NCBI GenBank assembly: GCA_031402355.1
Contig: JANNSG010000089.1
Coordinates: forward strand, 1-41,664
From: JACMNW01 sp031402355
GTDB taxonomy: Bacteria; Pseudomonadota; Alphaproteobacteria; Rhodobacterales; Rhodobacteraceae
Direction of reading: 5' to 3'
Length of the DNA: 41,664 nucleotides
The notes beneath the pieces are model-generated. The model saw only the letters and a program-made list of their open reading frames with translations, was not told the origin of the DNA and ran no database searches. A program made the position numbers and the translations under genes. Shown here piece after piece: positions 31,575 to 38,843 of the stretch. Every line of letters starts with the position of its first letter. Position 1 is the first letter of the stretch.

Positions 31575-32044
31575 CAGCGCGCGCCCTGCCAATCAGTGCC
31601 GTCTTTGTGGGTGAACCGATGAATGCCCTCGGCCACATGGACCTGTAGGTCAATATCGGAATAGGTGGCAATTTCGGCCTTTGCTTTGGTGCCAACCACT
31701 AGAAACCGCGCTTCGGCTTCGGTGTGGTTGATAAAGCAATGCCCGTCAGCCGCGCCTGCCGGAAAGGCAGCGCAATCGCCCGTCTGCATAATCGTGGGAC
31801 CTGCATCCTGCATCATGGTGCATTCGCCTTGCGTAATCATCACGAATTCATCTTCGTGCAAATGCCAGTGCCGCATTGAAGATTTCGCGCCCGGCGCAAG
31901 AATTACGATATTTGCGCCAAATTGGGTCAAGCCGCCAGCTTGGCCCAACCGCAGGCTGGAACGGCCTGCAACTTCGGCATCATAGGGTGGTGGATAGATC
32001 GAGCCGGACTTAACCGGCACGTTTGACAGATCAAGTTTCGGCAT
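31574..32044 (-). CDS. Cupin-domain protein B
   Basis: A 156-residue paralogue of cupin A. Motif 1 is HWHLHEDEFVMITQG, again H-x-H-x4-E-x6-G; motif 2 is GDCAAFPAGAADGHCFIN. It shares YSDIDL and THKDGT with its neighbour. Start is ATG at 32044, overlapping the thiolase TGA (TGATG); an in-frame GTG directly before is possible. Its own TGA overlaps the cupin A start in the same way. Tandem duplication inside an operon suggests different substrates or a heteromer. Function not known. Confidence 0.85.
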   Translation of the reverse strand: MPKLDLSNVPVKSGSIYPPPYDAEVAGRSSLRLGQAGGLTQFGANIVILAPGAKSSMRHWHLHEDEFVMITQGECTMMQDAGPTIMQTGDCAAFPAGAADGHCFINHTEAEARFLVVGTKAKAEIATYSDIDLQVHVAEGIHRFTHKDGTDWQGAR

Positions 32045-33255
32045 CACACCCTCTCAATAATCGTGGCGGCACCCATGCCCGACGCGATGCACAGCGTGGC
32101 AAGACCCACGCCTTTGCCCGAGCGTTCCAATTCATCCAGCAATGTGCCGATGATAATGGCCCCGGTCGCCCCAAGCGGGTGCCCCATAGCGATGGAACCG
32201 CCGTTGACGTTGACCCGCGCGGGATCGACGTTGAACGCCTGTTGAAAACGCAGAACCACCGCGGCAAAGGCCTCGTTCACCTCGAACAGGTCAATGTCGC
32301 CGATGTTCATGCCATTGTCGCGCAGGATCTTTTCGGTCACTGGCACTGGCCCGGTCAGCATGATGGTCGGATCGGTGCCGATCTTGGCCGTCGCCCGAAT
32401 ACGCGCGCGGGGTGTCAGGCCGTGGCGAATACCGAATTCCTTATTACCGATCAGAACCGCCGCCGCACCGTCCACAATGCCCGATGAATTGCCCGCATGG
32501 TGAATGTGATTTATGCGTTCCAGATGCGGGTATTTCATCATGGCGATCTTGTCGAACCCCGGCATCACTTCGCCCATATCCTTGAAAGCGGGCTTCAGGC
32601 CACCAAGGCTTTGCATATCAGTCTGCGGCCGCATGTATTCGTCATGCGCCAGCATTTTCAGGCCGTTCTGATCATGGATCGTGATCACCGATTTGGCAAA
32701 GCGGCCCTCTTTCCATGCTTGCGCCGCCCGGCTCTGGGATTCAACTGCCAGCAGATCAGCGTCGTCGCGGGAAAAGCCATATTCAGTTGCAATGATGTCC
32801 GCCGAAATGCCTTGCGGGACGAAATAGGTCTTCATCGCCAAGGATGGATCAACGGCAATCGCCGCCCCGTCGCTGCCCATTGCAACCCGGCCCATCATCT
32901 CCACCCCGCCCGCGATGTAGGCATCACCCGCACCGCCGCGCACCTGGTTGGCCGCGATATTCACCGCCTCCATGCCACTTGCACAAAAGCGGTTGATGGC
33001 AAGGCCGGGAATGCTTTCGTCCAGATCAGACGCGAGCACGGCCGAGCGCGCGAGGCACCCGCCCTGTTCGCCAACTTGCGTCACGTTGCCCCAGATCACA
33101 TCTTCCACAGCGTGGCCGTCCAGCCCATTGCGCGTCTTCACAGCGTTCAGCACGCGTGCCGAAAGGGCAACCGACGTAAGCTCGTGCAATGACCCATCAG
33201 CGCGGCCCTTGCCACGGGGTGAACGGACAGCATCAAAAATGTAAGCGTCTTGCAT
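32044..33255 (-). CDS. Acetyl-CoA acyltransferase (thiolase)
   Basis: Cleaves 3-ketoacyl-CoA to acetyl-CoA and a shortened acyl-CoA, the last step of beta-oxidation. A 403-residue protein starting MQDAYIFDAVRSPRGKGR. The nucleophile Cys91 is in NRFCASGMEAVN, the His is in GGSIAMGHPLGATGA, and the second Cys lies in LCIASGMGAA. The ATG at 33255 is chosen because AAGGAG lies 6 bases upstream; the adjacent ATG at 33258 and a TTG further up are also in frame. Overlaps cupin B and follows the GST gene by 11 bases. Confidence 0.95.
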   Translation of the reverse strand: MQDAYIFDAVRSPRGKGRADGSLHELTSVALSARVLNAVKTRNGLDGHAVEDVIWGNVTQVGEQGGCLARSAVLASDLDESIPGLAINRFCASGMEAVNIAANQVRGGAGDAYIAGGVEMMGRVAMGSDGAAIAVDPSLAMKTYFVPQGISADIIATEYGFSRDDADLLAVESQSRAAQAWKEGRFAKSVITIHDQNGLKMLAHDEYMRPQTDMQSLGGLKPAFKDMGEVMPGFDKIAMMKYPHLERINHIHHAGNSSGIVDGAAAVLIGNKEFGIRHGLTPRARIRATAKIGTDPTIMLTGPVPVTEKILRDNGMNIGDIDLFEVNEAFAAVVLRFQQAFNVDPARVNVNGGSIAMGHPLGATGAIIIGTLLDELERSGKGVGLATLCIASGMGAATIIERV

Positions 33256-33266
33256 CATCGTCTCCT

Positions 33267-33902
33267 TCAAGCGCGGTCAGCAGGTGAGCCGGGCATTAAG
33301 TCATAGGGGGCCTTCCAACCGGGGGTGGCGGCAATCGCATCCAGCCAACGGTCGATATGGGGCCAATCGGCGCGATCAAAGCCGTAGGGTTCGGGGTAAT
33401 AGAGGTATCCACAGCACGACAGATCCGCGATGGTCATCGCAGCACCTGCCACCCAAGTGTGGTTGGTCAGATGATCATCCAGCACCTTGTAAGTCGCCTT
33501 CAGCCGCCCCTGCATGAACGGGATAACCCCCGCAGGGCGTTTTGCTTCTGCCAGAAAGTTGCTCAGGAACCGCGTGGTGCCGATCGTCCCCGAAAGCTTG
33601 TGATTGTCCCAGAACATCCAACGCAGGATCTCACGCCGCTCAGCCGCCGATTTGCCGCCCAGTTTGCCGGATTTAGAACTGATATAGTCAAGAATAACGC
33701 CCGATTGGCTTAAAGTGACTTCTCCGTCCACCAGTACCGGAACTTCGCCCATCTCGTTGATTTCTTTGAACACAGGGCTGCGCGCTTCGCCATTGAAGAA
33801 GTCGACATAAACCGGCTCCCAGTCCAAATTGGCAAAGGTCAGCGCGAGGGCAACCTTATAGGCATTGCCGGACTCGCCAAAGCAGTAAAGTTTCATGGTC
33901 AT
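33267..33902 (-). CDS. Glutathione S-transferase family protein
   Basis: A 211-residue GST. N-terminal thioredoxin-like domain: MKLYCFGESGNAYKVALALTFANL, then NEMGEVPVLVDGEVTLSQSGVILDYI with the cis-Pro (VP) and the E/QS motif that hold glutathione. C-terminal all-helical domain: HLTNHTWVAGAAMTIADLSCCGYLYYPE with the capping Asp. Substrate unknown; position in the beta-oxidation operon suggests detoxification or isomerisation of an acyl-CoA-derived compound. Start may be 33902 (overlapping the preceding frame, ATGA) or 33896. Confidence 0.9.
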   Translation of the reverse strand: MTMKLYCFGESGNAYKVALALTFANLDWEPVYVDFFNGEARSPVFKEINEMGEVPVLVDGEVTLSQSGVILDYISSKSGKLGGKSAAERREILRWMFWDNHKLSGTIGTTRFLSNFLAEAKRPAGVIPFMQGRLKATYKVLDDHLTNHTWVAGAAMTIADLSCCGYLYYPEPYGFDRADWPHIDRWLDAIAATPGWKAPYDLMPGSPADRA

Positions 33903-34174
33903 CTGGCGACTCCCGGCGTGGTGACGCCTGCATCGGTTGAATTTGAGTATTTAAGCGAAGAAAAAGCTGAAAAGTAACGGTTGGTTAAGGTTAAGGCGTC
34001 ACGCCTAAAGTTGCGGTACAGGCTGGAGAGCCGATGACCGCCGAGGGAAAAGTCGCTCCGGTTGTCGGTGAACAGCCAGTCATCTGCGAAAGCAATGGGC
34101 AACCGGGGCGCATCTCTTGCAGCTTTTTCTTCGCCCAAATACTCATCTTTCAACCTGCGCAAACCGATGATCAT
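33899..34174 (-). CDS. Doubtful 91-residue frame built on repeat copies
   Basis: The frame is flanked by ATGA overlaps with both neighbours and has GGAGG 12 bases before its ATG, which argues for translation. But its residues 11-18 (EYLGEEKA) and a later stretch (YFSAFSSLKYS) are simply the two inverted copies of the dispersed repeat. The middle part (FADDWLFTDNRSDFSLGGHRLSSLYRNFRRDAL) matches no family I know. Probably an open frame that survived insertion of a 200-base repeat element, not an old gene. Function not assigned. Confidence 0.35.
   Translation of the reverse strand: MIIGLRRLKDEYLGEEKAARDAPRLPIAFADDWLFTDNRSDFSLGGHRLSSLYRNFRRDALTLTNRYFSAFSSLKYSNSTDAGVTTPGVAR
33945..33969 (+). repeat. 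Dispersed 25-bp repeat, copy 2
   Basis: GAGTATTT, AA, GCGAAGAAAAAG, CTG on the plus strand. With copy 3 it forms an inverted pair enclosing 150 bases inside the doubtful 91-residue frame. Differs from copy 1 by a single base in the variable pair. Confidence 0.75.
34120..34144 (-). repeat. Dispersed 25-bp repeat, copy 3
   Basis: On the minus strand GAGTATTT, GG, GCGAAGAAAAAG, CTG. Right arm of the inverted pair with copy 2. Confidence 0.75.
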
Positions 34175-34383
34175 TTCTTGCGATCCTCCAGTTCCGCGTT
34201 GAACAGCCGGATGCGGTGGGTCAGGTTATCTTCGTTGATCACGCTGGAGAAGTTCTCAAAGATGAACGACAGCGCCTCGCCCTCATCGAGGCCCGCCTCG
34301 GTGGCAAAGCGTTTCAGGCGGCGATAGCCGTCTTCGGTCATCGCTACCGGAAACCGGCGGGTCAGGCGAAAGCGTTTTGGCAT
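34171..34383 (-). CDS. Conserved-looking 70-residue protein, possible ribbon-helix-helix
   Basis: A 70-residue, strongly charged protein starting MPKRFRLTRRFPVAMTEDGYRRLKRF. A beta-strand (RFPVAMTEDGYRRLKRFA) followed by two helices (EAGLDEGEALSFIFEN, NLTHRIRLFNAELEDRKK) resembles the ribbon-helix-helix arrangement used by small DNA-binding proteins, but I cannot name the family. It lies between the acyl-CoA dehydrogenase and the GST genes in the beta-oxidation operon, so it may be an operon-specific regulator. Confidence 0.6.
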   Translation of the reverse strand: MPKRFRLTRRFPVAMTEDGYRRLKRFATEAGLDEGEALSFIFENFSSVINEDNLTHRIRLFNAELEDRKK

Positions 34384-34446
34384 GGGCTACTCCGACAACA
34401 GAGGAGGGCGAAAAATGCGTCCTACAAGAATTTTCCCTTGGCGATC

Positions 34447-36222
34447 TTAGAACGCATCCGCGCCAAGCGCCATCACAGGTCCGGCACCGGTCTCAATCCG
34501 CGCCAGATGCAGCGCAGTGGCTGGCAGATGGCGCACCATGTAATAGCGCCCGGTGGCGATCTTGGTCTCGAGGAATGCCGTTTCACCGCCAGCCGCCAGC
34601 CCGGCATAGGCAGCTTTCGCCATCTTTGCCCACATCAACCCAAGGCAGACATGGCCCAGCAAATGCATGAAATCATAGGATCCGGCCAGCGCATCATTGG
34701 GGTTTTTCATGCCATTGGCGGCAAAATACATCCCCGCCGCCTGTGCGTCTTTTGACGCCTTTTTCAGCGGCTCAAGGAACGCGTCTTTCAGCACAGCATC
34801 GCTTTCGTTTTCCTTGATGAAATCCTTCACCATCGCAAAGAACGCCATCACCGGCTTGCCACCCTCGGCGGCCAGTTTGCGGCCCACGAGGTCCAAAGCC
34901 TGCACGCCGTTGGCGCCTTCATAGATCATCGCAATCCGGGCATCGCGGGCAAACTGGCTCATGCCGCCATCTTCGATATAGCCATGCCCGCCCCAAACCT
35001 GCTGGGATGCCACGGCCATTTCAAATCCCTTGTCAGTCTGAAAGCCCTTGATTACCGGGGTCAGCAGGGAAATCATGCCCTCGGCCGCCGCGTCGCCCGA
35101 CCGAACCGAGCGATCAATCAGATGCGCGCCCCATAGGGTGAATGCCCGCGCGCCTTCGATGAAACTTTTCTGATCCATCAGGTTGCGGCGAATATCGGGA
35201 TGCACGATCAGCGGATCGGCTGGACCGGATGGATTTTCCGTGCCTGTCACAGCACGGCCCTGCAGGCGGTCTTTGGCATAAAGTACGGCATTCTGATAGG
35301 CGGCTTCGGCCACGGCGTAACCTTGCAGGCCCACACCCAGCCGCGCCTCGTTCATCATCGTGAACATGGCGCGCATGCCTTTGTGCAGATCACCCAGAAG
35401 ATAGCCCACCGCGCCATCGTAATTCATCACACAGGTGGCATTGCCGTGAATGCCCATTTTGTCTTCGATCTTGCCCACCGTCACCGGGTTGCGCGCGCCA
35501 AGCGAGCCATCGGCATTGACCAGAAACTTCGGCACGATGAACAGGCTGACGCCCTTGATGCCATCACCGCCACCGGGTGCCTTTGCCAGCACCAGATGGA
35601 TGATGTTCTCGGCAAGATCATGATCACCGGCCGAGATGAAGATTTTGGTTCCCGTCACCAGATACGACCCGTCATCTTGTGGCACCGCCTTGGTGCGCAT
35701 CAGCCCCAGGTCGGTGCCGCAATGCGGCTCTGTCAGGTTCATGGTGCCGGTCCAGTCGCAGGACACCATCTTTGGCAGATAGGTGGCTTTCTGTGCGTCT
35801 GTGCCATGGGCGTGAATGGCCGAATAAGCGCCATGTGTAAGGCCCTGATACATGTTGAAGGCCATGTTGGCGGAGACGAAAATTTCGCCCACTGCCGTGC
35901 CCATCACGTAAGGCAGGCCTTGGCCGCCATAGTCCGGGTCGCAATCAAGCGCCGTCCAGCCGCCGTCTTTCATCGCATCAAAGGCTGCCTTGAACCCTGT
36001 CGGCGTGCGCACAATGCCGTTTTCCAAGGTGCAGCCCTCGCGGTCGCCGACCATGTTCAGGGGGGCCAGAACGTCCCGTGCCACTTTGCCCGCTTCTTCC
36101 AGCACCGCGGCGGTAAAGCCTTCGTCCAGATCGCTGTAACCTGGCACATCAGCCCCGGCCACGTTCAAGACATTTTGCAAAACAAACTGAAGGTCTTTGA
36201 CGGGGGCTGTGTAGCTGGGCAT
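34447..36222 (-). CDS. Acyl-CoA dehydrogenase (DmdC-like, extended C-terminus)
   Basis: FAD enzyme introducing the first double bond into acyl-CoA. The 591-residue length and the start MPSYTAPVKDLQFVLQNVLNV fit the DmdC/AidB-like group with an extra C-terminal domain, which includes 3-methylmercaptopropionyl-CoA dehydrogenases. Motifs: MNLTEPHCGTDLGLMRTKAVPQ (FAD/substrate), VTGTKIFISAGDHDLAENI, QVWGGHGYIEDGGMSQFARDARI and the catalytic Glu in MIYEGANGVQALDL. Whether it acts on DMSP-derived thioester or ordinary fatty acyl-CoA cannot be told. First gene of the operon; a perfect palindrome lies 16 bases upstream. Confidence 0.94.
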   Translation of the reverse strand: MPSYTAPVKDLQFVLQNVLNVAGADVPGYSDLDEGFTAAVLEEAGKVARDVLAPLNMVGDREGCTLENGIVRTPTGFKAAFDAMKDGGWTALDCDPDYGGQGLPYVMGTAVGEIFVSANMAFNMYQGLTHGAYSAIHAHGTDAQKATYLPKMVSCDWTGTMNLTEPHCGTDLGLMRTKAVPQDDGSYLVTGTKIFISAGDHDLAENIIHLVLAKAPGGGDGIKGVSLFIVPKFLVNADGSLGARNPVTVGKIEDKMGIHGNATCVMNYDGAVGYLLGDLHKGMRAMFTMMNEARLGVGLQGYAVAEAAYQNAVLYAKDRLQGRAVTGTENPSGPADPLIVHPDIRRNLMDQKSFIEGARAFTLWGAHLIDRSVRSGDAAAEGMISLLTPVIKGFQTDKGFEMAVASQQVWGGHGYIEDGGMSQFARDARIAMIYEGANGVQALDLVGRKLAAEGGKPVMAFFAMVKDFIKENESDAVLKDAFLEPLKKASKDAQAAGMYFAANGMKNPNDALAGSYDFMHLLGHVCLGLMWAKMAKAAYAGLAAGGETAFLETKIATGRYYMVRHLPATALHLARIETGAGPVMALGADAF

Positions 36223-36237
36223 AGGTTTTGTCCTTTG

Positions 36238-36251
36238 AAAGTGATCACTTT
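36238..36251. promoter_or_regulatory. Perfect 14-bp palindrome before the acyl-CoA dehydrogenase
   Basis: AAAGTGATCACTTT is its own reverse complement and lies 16 bases upstream of the ATG at 36222. It is a candidate repressor operator for the beta-oxidation operon, different in sequence from the ACGT-rich sites further upstream. Confidence 0.5.
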
Positions 36252-36282
36252 TGATTGGCGAAGATAGCCCAACAGGCTGATG

Positions 36283-36515
36283 TCATTCGGCGGCGGATTT
36301 GCGAAAACTGGCCAGCACTTCGGCCCCCCAGACAAGTTGACCTTTAAGTTCGGCAATTGCCTCGTCCAACTCGCCGCGCTGCGCTTCCATCTGGGCAAGA
36401 CGGGCGCGGGCGACGTCGTAAGTGCGGATCAGTTGCGCCTCTTGGCTGCCATCACGGTCATATAGGTCCAGAAGTTGCCGATTGTCGTCGCTTCATTAGG
36501 TCGGGTGGGGGTCAT
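36283..36515 (-). pseudogene. Truncated MerR-family regulator
   Basis: The fragment (36283 to about 36486) reads RQLLDLYDRDGSQEAQ, then a heptad-rich tail (ARARLAQMEAQRGELDEAIAELKGQL) and the stop. This is the linker and C-terminal coiled coil of a MerR protein, and it aligns with the C-terminal half of the intact MerR gene at 36643. The winged HTH is missing: upstream is a stop in that frame and an ATG at 36515 in another frame. An internal deletion with frameshift is the simplest explanation. It was probably a second regulator of the operon. Confidence 0.65.
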
Positions 36516-36593
36516 GGTCTGGCTCACGAACTGGTCGGGTCGCAGGGGTTTGGTGTCGCAAAAGCGGTGTTGGCAAAGCACTATCAGACCAGG

Positions 36594-36639
36594 TGACGTT
36601 TACGTAAGGGGTACGTCACGTCACTTTCGCCGTGACGTG
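36594..36639. promoter_or_regulatory. Cluster of TGACGT/ACGT operator-like sites
   Basis: TGACGTTTACGTAA (36594-36607) is followed by TACGTCACGTCAC (36612-36624) and GTGACGTG (36632-36639). The last two contain a perfect 8-bp inverted repeat, CACGTCAC and GTGACGTG, around 7 bases. The TTTACGT/ACGTAAA style resembles operators of MerR regulators of acyl-CoA metabolism such as LiuR. It sits just after the intact merR stop and before the merR remnant. Confidence 0.5.
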
Positions 36640-36642
36640 ATG

Positions 36643-37008
36643 TCAGGGTGCTTCAACCGCCCCGTCGCGCAGGGATTTCAGGTCGGCAATCGCCACATCC
36701 AGGTCGGCGCGTTGTTGGTGCAACGCTCCCAACTGCCTGTCTGCGAGGTCGATCCACGCCTTCATCTGAACACCAGTACCCTTCTGTTGATAAATCAGCA
36801 GCCACTGGCGGATTTCTTCCAGCGAAAAACCAAATCGCCGCCCGCGCAGGATCAGGGTCATGCGGGCCACTTCGCGCGGGCCGTAGGACCGCGACCGCCC
36901 CTCTTTGTAGGGGGATATCAGTTCGATATATTCGTAATAACGCAACGTGCGCGCAGTCACGTCAAAGCGTGCGCACATCTCTTTGAAGCTGAGACGCGGA
37001 TCGGACAT
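36643..37008 (-). CDS. MerR-family transcriptional regulator
   Basis: A 121-residue activator/repressor. N-terminal winged HTH: LSFKEMCARFDVTARTLRYYEYIELISPYKEGRSRSYGPREVARM (about 6-50), then LRGRRFGFSLEEIRQWLLIYQQ and a dimerising coiled coil (ADRQLGALHQQRADLDVAIADLKSL). No cysteine-rich metal site, so it senses something other than a metal, likely an acyl-CoA given its neighbours. ATG at 37008 has GGAGG 7 bases upstream. Divergent from two thioesterase genes; its operon partner downstream is the merR remnant. Confidence 0.93.
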   Translation of the reverse strand: MSDPRLSFKEMCARFDVTARTLRYYEYIELISPYKEGRSRSYGPREVARMTLILRGRRFGFSLEEIRQWLLIYQQKGTGVQMKAWIDLADRQLGALHQQRADLDVAIADLKSLRDGAVEAP

Positions 37009-37120
37009 GGCTAAGCCTCCCACGACACAGACTATGCACTCGTCTTCGTTTGCGCAACTTTGTTGATGGCCCTTGCAGGTGGCTGTGGATCAGCAATGAT
37101 ATGGCCAATGCGGGGGCCCC

Positions 37121-37546
37121 ATGACTAACATCAAAGACACAGCGCGCACTTTTATGTCTGCCTTGCCGCACGCGCAGGCCTTGGGGATGCAGATCACTGA
37201 TCTGGGGGATGGTCGCGCTACCATAACCATGCCCTGGGATGCGCGTTTCGTTGGTGATCCGGTCACAGGCGTCATTCATGGTGGGGCGGTGTCTGCATTG
37301 ATGGACACGGCATCAGGGGCCGCCGTGATGTGCCATCCAGCGCATCCCAAGGGGACGGCGACGCTTGGCCTGCGGATAGATTACATGCGCCCGGCTACAT
37401 CGGGCCAGACCATCCGGGCACAGGCGGAATGCTATCATGTCACACGCTCGGTCGCTTTCGTGCGGGTCACTGCCACCGATGATGACGCATCGCGCCCGGT
37501 GGCCATGGCAACCGGAACTTTCACTTTGGAAGGGGTGACACCTTGA
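37121..37546 (+). CDS. PaaI-type hotdog thioesterase A
   Basis: A 141-residue acyl-CoA thioesterase-like protein with the hotdog fold. The PaaI/4HBT core is GDPVTGVIHGGAVSALMDTASGAAV (about 46-70), where H-G-G begins the active-site helix and Asp65 or so is the candidate catalytic acid; TLGLRIDYMRPATSGQTIRAQAE is the following strand pair. Length is typical. It overlaps the next hotdog gene by its stop and diverges from merR, so both may be controlled together with the acyl-CoA operon. Confidence 0.9.
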   Translation: MTNIKDTARTFMSALPHAQALGMQITDLGDGRATITMPWDARFVGDPVTGVIHGGAVSALMDTASGAAVMCHPAHPKGTATLGLRIDYMRPATSGQTIRAQAECYHVTRSVAFVRVTATDDDASRPVAMATGTFTLEGVTP

Positions 37547-38052
37547 TGCGCGAGCGCCCTGAACCTTTGCATGTGATCAAGCAACGGCGCGAGACGGTGC
37601 TGAAGGCACTTGTCGGTGGCGTGCCATACATCAGCTTTCTGGGCATTCAGTTTGACCGGCGCGGTGATGAATTGACCGCTGTTCTGCCTTTCCGCGACGA
37701 TCTGGTCGGCAATCCCATGTTGCCTGCGTTGCATGGTGGCGTGACGGCGGCATTTCTGGAGGTGACAGCGATTGCCGAACTGAGCTGGTCCTTGCTGTGG
37801 GGTGATATGGAGAAAAGCCCAGGCATTGGCAGGTTACTTGATCCTGCCAACCTGCCACGTTTGCCCAAGACCATAGATTTCACGGTCGACTTTCTGCGCA
37901 CGGGCTTGCCGCGTGATGCCTTTGCACGGGCGCGCGTCAATCGGTCGGGGCGGCGTTATGCCTCGGTGCATGTCGAGGCCTGGCAAGACAACCGCGCCCG
38001 GCCTTTCGCGCAAGGATCAGGGCATTTCTTGTTGACCCAGCCGGAGGGTTGA
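37546..38052 (+). CDS. PaaI-type hotdog thioesterase B
   Basis: A 168-residue hotdog protein distantly related to its neighbour. The core is NPMLPALHGGVTAAFLEVTAIAELSW (about 52-77) with H-G-G and Glu in place of the usual Asp, then RLPKTIDFTVDFLRTGLPRDAFARARVNRSGRRYASVHVEAW. Start at ATG 37546 overlaps the first gene's TGA (TGATG). Tandem pairs of this kind may form heterotetramers or share substrate range. Substrate unknown. Confidence 0.87.
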   Translation: MRERPEPLHVIKQRRETVLKALVGGVPYISFLGIQFDRRGDELTAVLPFRDDLVGNPMLPALHGGVTAAFLEVTAIAELSWSLLWGDMEKSPGIGRLLDPANLPRLPKTIDFTVDFLRTGLPRDAFARARVNRSGRRYASVHVEAWQDNRARPFAQGSGHFLLTQPEG

Positions 38053-38087
38053 CGCCTACACCAAATCACATCGCGCTTGTGCCTGCC

Positions 38088-38843
38088 CTAGGCCCTCATC
38101 AACCGAAACGCCGCTGATGCACCCCAACCGGCCGCCACCGCCATCGCCAGCGAGATCAGCCCGTAGATCAGCGGCCGATCTTTCGACAACCGGTTCACGA
38201 ACCGCTCCAGCCCCTGCTTTTGCACATCGATGATCCGGTCTTGCGTATCAATTACCTTGCCGCCACGGGTCAGAAACATGCGCACCTTGTAATCGCCCTC
38301 GGTCAGATTGGCCGGCAAAACCACATCTGCCCGAAACAGCGTCGCATCTGTCAGCTCAACCGACCCTTCTGCCAGCCGGTAGCGATTTTCCGCCTCGCGG
38401 ATCCGCAGCAAAGCCGCAATGAAATCCGTGGAATTTTCGGCTTCGGACGCAATTCCGATCGCCTTTATCGCGCGGGGAATGGTGATCTGGTACCGCAGAT
38501 TTTCAGTGTCCGACAGGATCTCAGACAACGGCCCGGTCGTCGTCACCGCATAAAAACTGGGGGCAGAATCGATCCGGACCGCGTCCGTGTTGATCCAGAT
38601 CCCCGCCTGCCTGCTTTTCTTGCGCAGGATCAACGGCGACGACGGCCCCTCGATGGTCACGATCACTTCCATCGGCGGGTTGGCGGGTGCGGGCGCGTCG
38701 CGCTTAACCGCGCCATACACAATGATCTCGGACCCCGAAAAATTCGCAGTAATTGAAATCTCGTTCTGGCTCAATCCGGCAACAATTTCTTCAGCGCGGG
38801 CCGGCAGCGACAGCACTATCAAAAGCAAAAGCACCCGGATCAC
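38088..38843 (-). CDS. TIGR02186-like exported/anchored protein
   Basis: A 251-residue conserved alphaproteobacterial protein. It has an N-terminal signal peptide (MIRVLLLLIVLSLPARAEE), a periplasmic beta-rich region (EIVAGLSQNEISITANFSGSEIIVYGAVKR, IEGPSSPLILRKKSRQAGIWINTDAV) and one C-terminal transmembrane helix (YGLISLAMAVAAGWGASAAFRLM). It is regularly found next to TSUP exporters, as here (ATGA overlap), so it probably forms part of a sulfonate- or sulfite-linked export unit. The biochemical role is unknown. Confidence 0.85.
   Translation of the reverse strand: MIRVLLLLIVLSLPARAEEIVAGLSQNEISITANFSGSEIIVYGAVKRDAPAPANPPMEVIVTIEGPSSPLILRKKSRQAGIWINTDAVRIDSAPSFYAVTTTGPLSEILSDTENLRYQITIPRAIKAIGIASEAENSTDFIAALLRIREAENRYRLAEGSVELTDATLFRADVVLPANLTEGDYKVRMFLTRGGKVIDTQDRIIDVQKQGLERFVNRLSKDRPLIYGLISLAMAVAAGWGASAAFRLMRA

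Noticed and set aside
35200..36267. A 355-codon plus-strand frame opposite the acyl-CoA dehydrogenase
   Set aside because: Antisense shadow of a well-supported gene; His/Gln-rich composition and no family motif.
36617..36639. The CACGTCAC/GTGACGTG hairpin as terminator of merR
   Set aside because: No T run follows on either strand, and the ACGT elements fit an operator better.
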